Origin: Rattus norvegicus
Lineage: Eukaryota; Chordata; Mammalia; Rodentia; Muridae
NCBI RefSeq assembly: GCF_036323735.1
Contig: NC_086036.1
Location: 24,664,064-24,728,063 of the forward strand
DNA length: 64,000 nucleotides
Direction of reading: 5' to 3'
The notes below the pieces were generated by a model. That model did no database searches, was not told the origin of the DNA, and saw nothing but the letters and a program-made list of their open reading frames with translations. The position numbers and the translations under genes are program-made. Below are positions 1-11,739 of the stretch, piece after piece (position 1 is the first letter of the stretch; the number at the start of each line of letters is the position of its first letter).

Positions 1-955
1 GTTCATAGCAGCCTTATTTATAACAGCCAGAAGCTGGAAAGAACCCAGATGCCCTTCAACAGAGGAATGGATACAGAAAATGTGGTACATCTACACAATG
101 GAGTACTACTCAGCTATCAAAAACAATGACTTTATGAAATTCATAGGCAAATGGATGGAACTGGAAAACATCATCCTGAGTGAGGTAACCCAATCACAGA
201 AAAACGCACATGGTATGCATTCAATGATAAGTGGATATTAGCCCAAAATTTGAATTACCCAAGACGCAATCCACAGACCACATGAAGCTCAAGAAGGATG
301 ACCAAAATACAGATGCTTCACTTCTTATTAAAAGGGGGAACAAAAATATCCACAGGAGGGGATATGGAAGCAAAGTTTAGAGCAGAGACTGAAGAAAGAG
401 CCATTCAGAGCCTGCCCCACATGTGGCCCATATATATATATCCATCAAAACTAGATAAGACTGATGAACTAAGAAGTGCATGCTGACAGGAATGGGATAT
501 AGATCTCTCCTGAGAGACACAGCCAGAGCATGTCAAATACAGCGGTGATGTTAGCAACAAACCACTGAACTGAGAATGGGACCCTCATTGGAGGAATTAG
601 AGAAAGGACTGAAAGAGCTGAAAAGGCTTGCAACCCCATAAGAACAACAATGCCAACCAACCAGAGCTCCCAGGGACTAAATCACTACCCAAAGACTATA
701 CATGGACTGACCCATGGCTCTAGTTCCGTATCTAGGCCTTGTTGGGCATCAAAGGAAGAAGCCCTTGGTCCTGGCCAATGTTGGCCCCTGTGGAAGGGAA
801 TGTCGTAGGGCAGGGGGAAGGGGAGTTGAATGGGGAGGGGAATACCCTTATAGAAGAAGGGGAAGGGAAGGGGATAGGGTTGGCTTATGGACAGGAAACT
901 GGGAAAGGGAGTAACATTTGAAATGTAAATAAAGAAATATCCAATAAAAAAGAAA
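1..955 (+). mobile_element. Rat L1 3' end (ORF2 C-terminus plus 3' UTR)
   Basis: The first 241 bases encode the last part of L1 ORF2, matching the C-terminal end of the L1 at 5165-11326, and stop at 239-241. A 3' UTR follows with the same landmarks: an A-rich start, a G-rich polypurine stretch at about 800-905 and an AATAAA-containing tail near 930-950. The left part lies outside the window, so length and target-site duplication cannot be judged. It is a fragment without coding capacity. Confidence 0.93.
800..905 (+). repeat. G-rich polypurine tract of L1 3' UTR
   Basis: Many runs of three to five G separated by A or short spacers, on the L1 sense strand. The same tract occurs in the full-length L1 at 11140-11215. 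Such tracts are characteristic of rat L1 3' UTRs and can fold into G-quadruplexes in vitro. Function here is not shown. Confidence 0.8.
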
Positions 956-2940
956 CAGTAATATGGTGGGGTTCTAATATATTGTCAACTTAATGTAATA
1001 TTCTTCATTGTAAAGACGGTATTTGTGAATGGGAGCTGGCATCTCTTAGGGGTGTCAGGACTGTGTTCAGTGCTTGTTCCCAGGAGTGGACCTGGGCCAA
1101 GCTGAGGCTTTCATTTCCTATTCATTCTGAGAGAGAACGGAAATGTTTCCAAAACCAACTTAAACAAATTCCTTCTGGAGAAAGATTTTAGCTGGAACCC
1201 GAGAAGATCCGTCAAGAAAGGGAGAAAAAAGGAAAGGGACGGAAAAAGGAAGCAAACCGCAATTGCTGGAGAAAGGAATAAACACGAAAGCCCCCACGCT
1301 GCTCTCTGAGGCCAGAAGCCAAGCCTACGCATCTCTGGTGAGAAACCTACGCATATCAGTCAGGTTCTCCGCCAGTCCAAGTAAATATTCGCAGTTCCCC
1401 CTGCACTTCCTACCTGCTGCAATCCTTCCACTCTGAAGATGACCTTAACCTCGACGTTAAAGAGAATCCATGAGTCATAAAGTAGGAATCCTACAAACTC
1501 CGGACACCCCACCTGCACGGCTTTCCACACCCGCACCTCCACCAGCGTCTGTGTAGCTTTCTTTGCACAGAATGAAGAGGAGCAGCCCTCCAGGGACTCA
1601 TTTCCTCTGCCCTAGGTGCATGACCTGATCTGGTAATGGTTTCCTCCCTTGCCTCAGCCTTGCGCTCTCAGGACTAACTCTTTCCTGTCATTATAAAATC
1701 ACTCAAGTCTCACAAATTTTAACCGATGGGGGGGGGGGATCAGCGTTCCCTGTATCTTGAAGTGTTACCTTCCACTAGGTTCAGGGTTTGTTTCAAATTA
1801 AAGTGTTTGATTCGTTTCAGATTTATGCCGGATCAGATTTGTGGATATGATCTCATTCTTCTAAGAGTGGATTTCCAGTTTTGCTGGAAGGATTAGTTAA
1901 ATAGGCTGTTTTCCGGTGGCTGTATTTAACACCTTTGTAAGAGAAAAAAAATAGTGGCAAGATGTAAGTGTAGGAAAGAACTTTCTGGAAAGGACTCAAG
2001 TAACACAGGAAATATAAACAAGAATTAACAAGTAAAATTACGTAAAATCTACAACTTTCTACACAGCAAAGGAAACCACCAGTAAACTGACAGCCTAATA
2101 TAGCTGCACCGCTGCTCTTGGGCGCATCCCCCAATAGACTCTGTATCCTACCACAGACATGCTCGCACGTCCGCGGTTATGATCGTAACCGTCACTATGC
2201 AGGAGCTAACCTAGTTACCCAGACAAACAGACGGCTGAAATGTGGCAAACTACACCATGGAATTTTATTGTAAGGAAGGATGGAGTCATGAAATTTGCAA
2301 GAAACCTGAAAGGATTACGTGAAATAACCCAGGCTCAGAAAGATAAATACCACGTGCTCTCTGGTCTCCTATGTGGCTCATAGCTCCTGATGGCCCTAGG
2401 CATGTGTATACGTGCTAGTAAGCGACACGGAACAAGGAGATCATTGCAGAGGGAAGGGTGCTGAGGACACGGGGAAATGTGACGTGAACGTGCAAAGGAG
2501 CTTATGGAGGGATGAGCATGTATGTACTGGGGAAATCTGCACGAAGGTGAAAGAGAAGATGGAGGAAGAGAGTCCAAAAATCCAACGGAGACGTCACAAA
2601 GAGGTCCAACACTATGGATGCTGGCTGTTTTAATTTGAAGAATGTCTCCAGTATTTTAACCTCCAAGTCACAGCCCCAATTTTAGTCTCTACATTAAAGG
2701 TTTTCCTTCTTTCTTTGCCCTAGGTGCACAAAAGGAGACAAGTTATAACTTACGGGCCGTGATGCTGTTTGGTCACCAAAAAAGCCTGGCTCAATTTACT
2801 TATTTGTTCATTCCTTACTCTTAGTTCTATAAAGTCAGCCACAGAAACTAGATCCTCAGATAACCATCCTATATTCCCAACCTAGGCCAAGGTGGGATCT
2901 TTCTAAAGGTCAGGTCAATAATTCAACGACTTTCATATGT
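956..2940. other. Unique-looking intergenic DNA
   Basis: No gene, tRNA or recognisable repeat was seen. Open frames here are short, lack splice context and have no family resemblance. An 11-base G run lies at about 1728-1738. Confidence 0.5.
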
Positions 2941-2944
2941 CTGT

Positions 2945-3030
2945 CAAATATATATTAAATTAATAAATGTATATTATATATAATATATACATATATACAC
3001 ATGTACACACACACAAACACACACACACAA
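2945..3030. repeat. AT-rich (TA)n followed by interrupted (CA)n
   Basis: TATATA-type sequence grading into short (CA)n runs, an ordinary degenerate microsatellite. Confidence 0.85.
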
Positions 3031-3424
3031 GTTTTTTCTGGTTTATTGAGTTGCACTCCAATAAGCTCTTAGAAAGTTGAAAATATGAGTTCAAGGCCAG
3101 CCCAAACTTGAGACCCTAAGGGGAAAAGAACCAAATGCTGGCAAGGATATGAAGAACTTGGAAGCTTTTCTGTAGAGAAATGTAGTATCGTTCATCATCT
3201 GTGGAGCAACAAACATGACACCTATCACATATGCTATGGTTAGTAGCTTGGGGTTCTGGTGGGACTCCTTACCATATAAAGTATAGGATATCTCTGATTT
3301 GTTTGTCTGCTCTTGGGACCTCCTAGTGGGTTGCCTCTTGATATGAGGGTCTGGGCCTCGTCTTCTTCTGTCTTCTGTCATGGTCGGTTGTCATCCCTGG
3401 GAGAGCTGCCCTTTTCTGAAGAGA

Positions 3425-3580
3425 AATGGAGAAAGTGGATCTGGGGGAGAAGAGAGATTGGGGAGTAAGGGAGAGGAAACTGTGCTCAAGATGTAATGTC
3501 TGAGGGAAGAATAGAAAGAGAGAAAAGGAGGGAGAAAAAGAAAGAGAGAGGGGACAGGGAGGGAGGGAGAGATAGAACAG
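3425..3580. repeat. Purine-rich (GA/GGA) low-complexity tract
   Basis: Almost pure A/G on the + strand. The antisense open frame across it is an artefact of composition. A short B1-like scrap may lie just upstream at about 3085-3115. Confidence 0.75.
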
Positions 3581-3689
3581 TATATAAACGAAGAAAACTA
3601 ATAGCACGATTAACGTATTATTTATCAGTTTCTTGTCTTGGTGTCTGTTCAGGCGTTGCAAGCAGACACTCGGACAGCCTCGCATATCC

Positions 3690-4145
3690 CATCTTCATGG
3701 CAGCCAAAGGGTGGAGACACCCAGACGTTTCCTTGGAGATGAATGAGTGAAGGAAACCTGGAATAGCCATACGATAGAATATTGTTCACCTTTCAAAGCA
3801 AGGAGGGAGACTCTGGCGCCGGCTACTACGTTAATGATCCTTCAAAACGTTGTTCTAAGTCAAAGAAAACAGCCATAAAATGATACAGACGCAGAGAAGT
3901 TCTAGTTACCAGATGCCTAGCATGCTCAAATTCATGGATTCGGAAAGTATTCTGTGATTTCTAGGGACTTAGTGGGGGTGGTTAATGGGGAGATACTGGT
4001 TAGTGGGCCTAAAGCCTTTGTTGTGCATGGAAAGTTCCGGAAATAGATGGTGGTGATGACTGCACGACGGTATGAATATGCTTAATGTATCCTGAGTGGT
4101 TTTAATGGAAACCGGTGATTGCATTTTACCACAACTAAAATAATT
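3690..4145 (+). mobile_element. Ancient L1 (L1M-type) 3' end relic
   Basis: The order of short motifs follows the end of old mammalian L1 elements: a 'gatgaatgagtgaa' segment, 'gatagaatattgttcacc' (the ORF2 end around 'tggaatattattcagcc'), a segment resembling 'ttagtggttgccagg', then 'tagatggtggtgatgactgcac', and finally 'attttaccacaactaaaataa'. It is heavily diverged, as expected for an insertion predating rodents. Family assignment is from memory of the consensus. Confidence 0.6.
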
Positions 4146-4734
4146 TTAAAATGGAGAATTCCAATAGTACTCTGTGTCGTTGGTGGGGCTTTCCTGCTTT
4201 GCAGAGACTCTTGGAACGAATTCTGCCTGTTTCCATCCTCTCATCCTCTCATCCTTGCTCAACTCTCAGGGTGGACCCGGGGATGCTGATCCTCCCACAG
4301 CAAGCTTCTGTTTCTCTGTGCAGCTCCTGGAATGAATGCTTCCTGCCTGTGGAGACTCTTTGCTCCGCTCTGCCCACCCACTTGTTTCTGGGAGCTCTAT
4401 CCAGTTATTTCTTGCATGCTGACACCCTCTGCTCTCATAGTTGTCACTATTCAGTTCTGTTACAGCAGAACACAGCCAAGTCTTATGAGCAATGACTTCA
4501 ATGACGAAAGCTATTTGAAACAGTGGCTACAAGAATGAGCCATGTTCTCTCTGAATGCACACCTTAACATTAGCAACAAACAGGGACAGGTTTCATTACC
4601 CGTTAATTTATGCATCTCGTACCATTACAATACAACCTCCCCCAAACAAACAAAAACCCCCTACCTTCTTTGATTAAATAAAGGGAGTTAACCTACCAGT
4701 CTAGATGACAAAAAAGGACTTTAAAAATTAGCAT
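4146..4734. other. Intergenic DNA, nothing recognised
   Basis: A 114-codon open frame begins at 4151 but shows no motif, signal peptide or splice context that I recognise. Confidence 0.45.
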
Positions 4735-4905
4735 TTATGTATTCATGTGCATTTGTGTGCTCATGTATGCCCATGTATGTGGTGTGTTTGCTCATGCATG
4801 TCCATGCCGTGTGTCTGAGTGTGTGTCTCTGTCTGTGTGTTTCTATGTGGGTCTCTCTCCCTCTCTCCCCCTCTCCTCCTTCTCCCCCACCCCCCCCCCG
4901 TGTGA

Positions 4906-4953
<48 letters not shown>
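4735..4953. repeat. Compound TG-rich / CT-rich microsatellite ending in (TG)n
   Basis: Degenerate TG and ATG motifs, then a CTCC-rich stretch with a C run, then a clean (TG)n of about 17 units at 4918-4952. Confidence 0.9.
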
Positions 4954-4957
<4 letters not shown>

Positions 4958-5150
4958 TTGAAAGACAACTGGGGGGAGTTCTTTTCTTCTAGGTCCAAAT
5001 CACCAGGTTTGGCATCAGTTGCCTTTATGTAATTTAGTTTTTAAATAACTTCTATAACATGTCTGTCACTGGAGCTTTTAGTAAAATTCTAAATTAGAAA
5101 TTCAAAAGTCATTTTCTTCTGGTAATCTTGTAGCAGTCCTGCACTTATAC

Positions 5151-5164
5151 GAATTAGTATTCAT
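5151..5164. repeat. Left target-site duplication of full-length L1
   Basis: GAATTAGTATTCAT, repeated exactly at 11327-11340. It immediately precedes the L1 5' end and defines the insertion site. Confidence 0.95.
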
Positions 5165-5625
5165 GGAGGGAGAGCTAAACCTTCAGAGAGGCAGACATGC
5201 CTGGGAAACCAGAAGAGTCTGCACTCTGCACACATCTCGGACGCCAGAGGAAAACACCAAACGCCATCTGGAACCCTGGTGCACGGAAGCTCCCAGAAAG
5301 GGCGGCGCAGATCTTCCTGGTTGCGGCCGCCGCAGAGAGCTCGTGGGCAGCACCCCGCGAGCGAACTTGAGCCTCAGGACCACAGGTAAGACCAACTTTT
5401 CTGCTGCAAGTGACCTACCTGGTGAACTCAAGACACAGGCCCACAGGAACAGCTGAAGACCTGTAGAGAGGAAAAACTACACGCCCGAAAGCAGAACACT
5501 CTGTCCCCATAACTGGCTGAAAGAAAACAGGAAAACAGGTCTACAGCACTCCTGACACACAGGCTTATAGGACAGTCTAGCCACGGTCAGAAATAGCAGA
5601 ACAAAGTAACACTAGAGATAATCTG
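5165..5625 (+). promoter_or_regulatory. L1 5' UTR (internal promoter region)
   Basis: 461 bp between the target-site duplication and the ORF1 ATG, with a GC-rich stretch around 5300-5370. In L1 elements this region carries the internal Pol II promoter. It may be shortened relative to the longest rat L1 5' UTRs. Promoter activity is inferred from position only. Confidence 0.7.
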
Positions 5626-6690
5626 ATGGCGAGAGGCAAGCACAGGAACCCAAGCAACAGAAACCAAGACTACATGGCATCATCGGAGCCCAATTCTCCC
5701 ACAAAAACAAACATGGAATATCCAAACACACCAGAAAAGCAAGATCTAGTTTCAAAATCATATTTGATCATGATGCTGGAGGACTTCAAGAAAGACGTGA
5801 AGAACTCCCTTAGAGAAACACAGGAAAACATTAATAAACAAGTAGAAGCCTACAGAGAGGAATCGCAAAAATCCCTGAAAGAATTCCAGGAAAACACAAT
5901 CAAACAGTTGAAGGAATTAAAAATGGAAATAGAAGCAATCAAGAAAGAACACATGGAAACAACCCTGGATATAGAAAACCAAAAGAAGAGACAAGGAGCT
6001 GTAGATACAAGCTTCACCAACAGAATACAAGAGATGGAAGAGAGAATCTCAGGAGCAGAAGATTCCATAGAAATCATTGACTCAACTGTCAAAGACAATG
6101 TAAAGCAGAAAAAGCTACTGGTCCAAAACATACAGGAAATCCAGGACTCAATGAGAAGATCAAACCTAAGGATAATAGGTATAGAAGAGAGTGAAGACTC
6201 CCAGCTCAAAGGACCAGTAAATATCTTCAACAAAATCATAGAAGAAAACTTCCCTAACCTAAAAAAAGAGATACCCATAGGCATACAAGAAGCCTACAGA
6301 ACTCCAAATAGATTGGACCAGAAAAGAAACACCTCCCGTCACATAATAGTCAAAACACCAAACACACAAAATAAAGAAAGAATATTAAAAGCAGTAAGGG
6401 AAAAAGGTCAAGTAACATATAAAGGCAGACCTATCAGAATCACACCAGACTTTTCGCCAGAAATTATGAAGGCCAGAAGATCCTGGACTGATGTCGTACA
6501 GACCCTAAGAGAATACAAATGCCAGCCCAGGTTACTGTATCCTGCAAAACTCTCAATTAACATAGATGGAGAAACCAAGATATTCCATGACAAAACCAAA
6601 TTTACACAATATCTTTCTACAAATCCAGCACTACAAAGGATAATAAATGGTAAAGCCCAACATAAGGAGGCAAGCTATACCCTAGAATAA
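5626..6690 (+). CDS. L1 ORF1p (RNA-binding chaperone), open reading frame intact
   Basis: 354 codons from ATG to TAA, the usual size for rodent L1 ORF1p. The product binds L1 RNA as a coiled-coil trimer and forms the retrotransposition particle in the cytoplasm. Visible regions: a polar N-terminus (1-45); a long K/E/Q-rich heptad region (about 50-160) forming the coiled coil; the RRM-like domain starting near 'SNLRIIGIEES' (about 180); and a basic C-terminal domain containing 'RITPDFSPEIMKARRSW' (about 270-290). No internal stop or frameshift. The ATG is the first in-frame one after the 5' UTR. Expression is unknown; most genomic L1 copies are methylated and silent. Confidence 0.93.
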   Translation: MARGKHRNPSNRNQDYMASSEPNSPTKTNMEYPNTPEKQDLVSKSYLIMMLEDFKKDVKNSLRETQENINKQVEAYREESQKSLKEFQENTIKQLKELKMEIEAIKKEHMETTLDIENQKKRQGAVDTSFTNRIQEMEERISGAEDSIEIIDSTVKDNVKQKKLLVQNIQEIQDSMRRSNLRIIGIEESEDSQLKGPVNIFNKIIEENFPNLKKEIPIGIQEAYRTPNRLDQKRNTSRHIIVKTPNTQNKERILKAVREKGQVTYKGRPIRITPDFSPEIMKARRSWTDVVQTLREYKCQPRLLYPAKLSINIDGETKIFHDKTKFTQYLSTNPALQRIINGKAQHKEASYTLE

Positions 6691-6707
6691 GCAAGAAACT
6701 AATTGTC

Positions 6708-9700
6708 TTGGCAACAAAACAAAGAGAAGAAAAGCACACAAACATAACCTCACATCCAAATATGAATATAACAGGAAGCAATAATCACTATTCCTTAATA
6801 TCTCTCAACATCAATGGCCTCAAATCCCCAATAAAAAGACATAGATTAACAAACTGGATACGCAATGAGGACCCTGCATTCTCCTGCCTACAGGAAACAC
6901 ACCTCAGAGACAAAGACAGACACTACCTCAGAATGAAAGGCTGGAAAACAACTTTCCAAGCAAATGGTCGAAAGAAGCAAGCTGGAGTAGCCATTCTAAT
7001 ATCAAATAAAATCAATTTTCAACTAAAAGTCATCAAAAAAGATAAGGAAGGACACTTCATATTCATCAAAGGAAAAATCCACCAAGATGAACTCTCAATC
7101 CTAAATATCTATGCCCCAAATACAAGGGCACCTACATACGTAAAAGAAACCTTACTAAAGCTCAAAACACACATTGCACCTCACACAATAATAGTAGGAG
7201 ATTTCAACACCCCACTCTCATCAATGGACAGATCATGGAAACAGAAATTAAACAGAGACGTAGACAGACTAAGAGAAGTCATGAGCCAAATGGACTTAAC
7301 AGATATTTATAGAACATTCTATCCTAAAGCAAAAGGATATACCTTCTTCTCAGCTCCTCATGGTACTTTCTCCAACATTGACCATATAATTGGTCAAAAA
7401 ACGGGCCTCAACAGGTACAGAAAGATAGAAATAATCCCATGCGTGCTATCGGACCACCACGGCCTAAAACTGGTCTTCAATAACAATAAGGGAAGAATGC
7501 CCACATATACAATTGAACAATGCTCTACTCAATGATAACCTGGTCAAGGAAGAAATAAAGAAAGAAATTAAAGACTTTTTAGAATTGAATGAAAATGAAG
7601 GTACAACATACCCAAACTTATGGGACACAATGAAAGCTGTGCTAAGAGGAAAACTCATAGCGCTGAGTGCCTGCAGAAAGAAACAGGAAAGAGCATATGT
7701 CAGCAGCTTGACAGCACACCTAAAAGCTCTAGAACAAAAAGAAGCAAATACAGCCAGGAGGAGTAGAAGGCAGGAAATAATCAAACTAGAGCTGAAATCA
7801 ACCAAGTAGAAACAAAAAGGACCATAGAAAGAATCAACAGAACCAAAAGTTGGTTCTTTGAGAAAATCAACAAGATAGATAAACCCTTAGCCAGACTAAC
7901 GAGAGGACACAGAGAGTGTGTCCAAATTAACAAAATCAGAAATGAAAAGGGAGACATAACTACAGATTCAGAGGAAATTCAAAAAATCATCAGATCTTAC
8001 TATAAAAGCCTATATTCAACAAAACTTGAAAATCTACAGGAAATGGACAATTTCCTAGACAGATACCAGGTACCGAAGTTAAATCAGGAACAGATAAACC
8101 AGTTAAACAACCCCATAACTCCTAAGGAAATAGAAGCAGTCATTAAAGGTCTCCCAACCAAAAAGAGCCCAGGTCCAGACGGGTTTAGTGCAGAATTCTA
8201 CCAAACCTTCATAGAAGACCTCATACCAATATTATCCAAACTATTCCAAAAAATTGAAACAGATGGATCACTCCTGAATTCCTTCTATGAAGCCACAATT
8301 ACTCTTATACCTAAACCACACAAAGACCCAACAAAGAAAGAGAACTTCAGACCAATTTCCCTTATGAATATCGACGCAAAAATACTCAATAAAATTCTGG
8401 CAAACCAAATCCAAGAGCACATCAAAACAATCATCCACCATGATCAAGTAGGCTTCATCCCAGGCATGCAGGGATGGTTTAATATACGGAAAACCATCAA
8501 TGTGATCCATTATATAAACAAACTGAAAGAACAAAACCACATGATCATTTCATTAGATGCTGAGAAAGCATTTGACAAAATTCAACACCCCTTCATGATA
8601 AAAGTCCTGGAAAGAATAGGAATTCAAGGCCCATACCTAAACATAGTAAAAGCCATATAGAGCAAACCAGTTGCTAACATTAAACTAAATGGAGAGAAAC
8701 TTGAAGCAATCCCACTAAAATCAGGGACTAGACAAGGCTGCCCACTCTCTCCCTACTTATTCAATATAGTTCTTGAAATTCTAGCTAGAGCAATCAGACA
8801 ACAAAAGGAGGTCAAGGGGATATAGGTCGGAAAAGAAGAAGTCAAAATATCACTATTTGCAGATGATATGATAGTTTATTTAAATGATCCCAAAAGTTCC
8901 ACCAGAGAACTACTAAAGCTGATAAACAACTTCAGCAAAGTGGCTGGGTATAAAATTAACTCAAATAAATCAGTAGCCTTCCTCTACACAAAAGAGAAAC
9001 AAGCCGAGAAAGAAATTAGGGAAACGACACCCTCCATAATAGACCCAAATAATATAAAGTACCTCGGTGTGACTTTAACCAAGCAAGTAAAAGATCTGTA
9101 CAATAAGAACTTCAAGACACTGAAGAAAGAAATTGAAGAAGACCTCAGAAGATGGAAAGATCTCCCATGCTCATGGATTGGCAGGATTAATATAGTAAAA
9201 ATGGCCATTTTACCAAAAGCGATCTACAGATTCAATGCAATCCCCATTAAAATACCAATCCAATTCTTCAAAGAGTTAGACAGAACAATTTGCAAATTCA
9301 TCTGGAAAAACAAAAAACCCAGGATAGCTGAAACTATCCTCAACAATAAAAGGACTTCAGGGGGAATCACTATCCCTGAACTCAAGCAGTATTACAGAGC
9401 AATAGTGATAAAAACTGCATGGTATTGGTACAGAGACAGACAGATATTCCAATGGAATAGAATTGAAGACCCAGAAATGAACCCACACACCTATGGTCAC
9501 TTGATTTTTGACAAAGGAGCCAAAACCATCCAATGGAAAAAAGATAGCATTTTCAGAAAATGGTGCTGGTTCAACTGGAGGTCAACATGTAGAAGAATGC
9601 AGATCGATCCATGCTTATCACCCTGTACAAAGCTTAAGTCCAAGTGGATCAAGGACCTCCACATCAAACCAGACACACTCAAACTAATAGAAGAAAAACT

Positions 9701-10569
9701 AGGGAAGCATCTGGAACACATGGGCACTGGAAAAATTTCCTGAACAAAACACCAATGGCTTATGCTCTAAGATCAAGAATCGACAAATGGGATCTCATAA
9801 AACTGCAAAGCTTCTGTAAGGCAAAGGACACTGTGGTTAGGACAAAACGGCAACCAACAGATTGGGAAAAGATCTTTACCAATCCTACAACAGATAGAGG
9901 CCTTATATCCAAAATATACAAAGAACTCAAGAAGTTAGACCGCAGGGAGACAAATAACCCTATTAAAAATGGGGTTCAGAGCTAAACAAAGAATTCACAG
10001 CTGAGGAATGCCGAATGGCTGAGAAACATCTAAAGAAATGTTCAACCTCTTTAGTCATAAGGGAAATGCAAATCAAAATAACCCTGAGATTTCACCTCAC
10101 ACCAGTGAGAATGGCTAAGATCAAAAACTCAGGTGACGGCAGATGCGGAGAAAGAGGAACACTCCTCCATTGTTTGTGGGATTGCAGACTGGTACAACCA
10201 TTCTGGAAATCAGTCTGGAGGTTCCTCAGAAAATTGGACATTGAACTACCTGAGGATCCAGCTATACCTCTCTTGGGCACATACCCAAAAGATGCCCCAA
10301 CATATAAAAAAGACACGTGCTCCACTATGTTCATCGCAGCCTTATTTATAATAGCCAGAAGCTGGAAAGAACCCAGATGCCCTTCAACAGAGGAATGGAT
10401 ACAAAAAATGTGGTACATCTACACAATGGAATATTACTCAGCTATCAAAAACAACGACTTTATGAAATTCGTAGGCAAATGGTTGGAACTGGAAAATATC
10501 ATCCTGAGTGAGCTAACCCAATCACAGAAAAACACACATGGTATGCACTCATTGATAAGTGGCTATTAG
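6708..10569 (+). pseudogene. L1 ORF2 (endonuclease-reverse transcriptase), inactivated
   Basis: Begins 17 bp after ORF1 and ends with TAG at 10567-10569. The APE-type endonuclease domain (6708-about 7470) is readable, with 'QETHL', 'VGDFNTPL' and 'SDHHGLK'. The reverse transcriptase region shows 'KKSPGPDGF' and the catalytic FADD at 8856-8867. Breaks: TTG where the start ATG is expected; a small deletion near 7511 leading to a stop at 7533; a frameshift near 7785; in-frame TAG at 8658-8660 and 8823-8825; and frame changes near 9736 and 9968, both in A runs. A short in-frame deletion near 10145 seems to remove part of the C-terminal Cys motif. Frame breaks are visible from domain continuity switching frames; their exact size is inferred from L1 family knowledge. 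No active enzyme can be made. Confidence 0.95.
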
Positions 10570-11326
10570 TCCAAATGCTTGAATTACCCCCTAGATCCCT
10601 AGAACAAATGAAACTCAAGACGGATGATCAAAATGTGAATGCTTCACTCCTTCTTTAAAAGGGGAACAAGAATACCCTTGGCAGGGAAGAGAGAGGCGAA
10701 GATTAAAACAGAGACTGAAGGAACACCCATTCAGAGCCTGCCCCACATGTGGCCCATACATATACAGCCACCCAATTAGACAAGATGTATGAAGCAAAGA
10801 AGTGCAGACCGACAGGAGCCGGATGTAGATCGCTCCTGAGAGACACAGCCAGAATACAGCAAATACAGAGTCGAATGCCAGCAGCAAACCACTGAACTGA
10901 GAATAGGACCCCCGTTGAAGGAATCAGAGAAAGAACTGGAAGAGCTTGAAGGGGCTCGAGACCCCATATGTACAACAATGCCAAGCAACCAGAGCTTCCA
11001 GGGACTAAGCCAATACCTAAAGACTATACATGGACTGACCCTGGACTCTGACCTCATAGATAGCAATGAATATCCTAGTAAGAGCACCAGTGGAAGGGGA
11101 AGCCCTGGGTCCTGCTAAGACTGAACCCCCAGTGAACTAGACTGGTGGGGGGAGGGCGGTAATGGGGGGAGGGTTGGGAGGGGACCACCCATAGGGAAGG
11201 GGAGGGGTTAGGGGGATGTTTGCCCGGAAACCGGGAAAGGGAATAACACTCGAAATGTATATAAGAAATACTCAAGTTAATAAAAAAAATAAAATAAAAA
11301 ACAACAAAAAAAAACAACAAAAAAAA
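10570..11326 (+). other. L1 3' UTR, G-rich tract and A-rich tail
   Basis: Follows the ORF2 stop. It has a G-rich polypurine tract at about 11140-11215 and a tail of A runs broken by C and T (about 11275-11326) that abuts the right target-site duplication. Homologous 3' UTR sequence recurs at 1-955, 25837-26550, 27185-27434, 29240-29960, 36697-37207 and 46015-46356. Confidence 0.92.
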
Positions 11327-11340
11327 GAATTAGTATTCAT
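11327..11340. repeat. Right target-site duplication of full-length L1
   Basis: GAATTAGTATTCAT, identical to 5151-5164 and directly after the A-rich tail. Confidence 0.95.
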
Positions 11341-11739
11341 TCCTGAACACGTTTGCAGCAAGAACTAAGAGCTCGGTTTGAAGACTGGTCAGAGCACCAA
11401 ATTTTACTAGAAAGATTGTTAGGTTTTTCTTTTGTAAATATTTGGAAACTCTTGGCACATTAGGGACACAAACTGAATGTTCAATCAGAAATTTTGTTCT
11501 TGGATGTCTTTAGTTTTAATAGACAATTTGGCCTGAAACTACTTATTAATAATGTGTGTATGTTCTGTCTTTATCATGTACTGTGTAGACTATAGATTGT
11601 GCCCTACATGCTCCTGATGTGGATTTATTATATGACGATGTAGATGGCCTCAATTCAAATTTAAGAACCTGATTTCTGCAATAAAAAATAGCCTTATCAT
11701 TACCTAAAGAAAATTTAATACCAGCACTCAAGAAGCCAC
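11341..11739. other. AT-rich intergenic DNA
   Basis: Continuation of the pre-insertion locus sequence. Nothing recognised. Confidence 0.45.

Larger units (their letters stand above)
5165..11326 (+). mobile_element. Near-full-length rat LINE-1 (L1) retrotransposon
   Basis: A 6,162-bp insertion bounded by a perfect 14-bp target-site duplication. Order: 5' UTR (5165-5625), ORF1 (5626-6690), a 17-bp spacer, ORF2 (6708-10569), 3' UTR with G-rich tract, and an A-rich tail (about 11275-11326). This is the complete L1 layout. ORF1 is open throughout. ORF2 carries several frameshifts and two internal stops, and its initiator position reads TTG, so the copy cannot encode its own reverse transcriptase. 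The intact duplication and modest ORF2 damage suggest a rat-lineage insertion of moderate age. Confidence 0.97.

Noticed and set aside
5183..5431. Antisense open frame in the L1 5' UTR as a separate gene
   Set aside because: Short, inside the L1 5' UTR, no recognised product. Some primate L1s have an antisense ORF0, but nothing here supports a rat equivalent.
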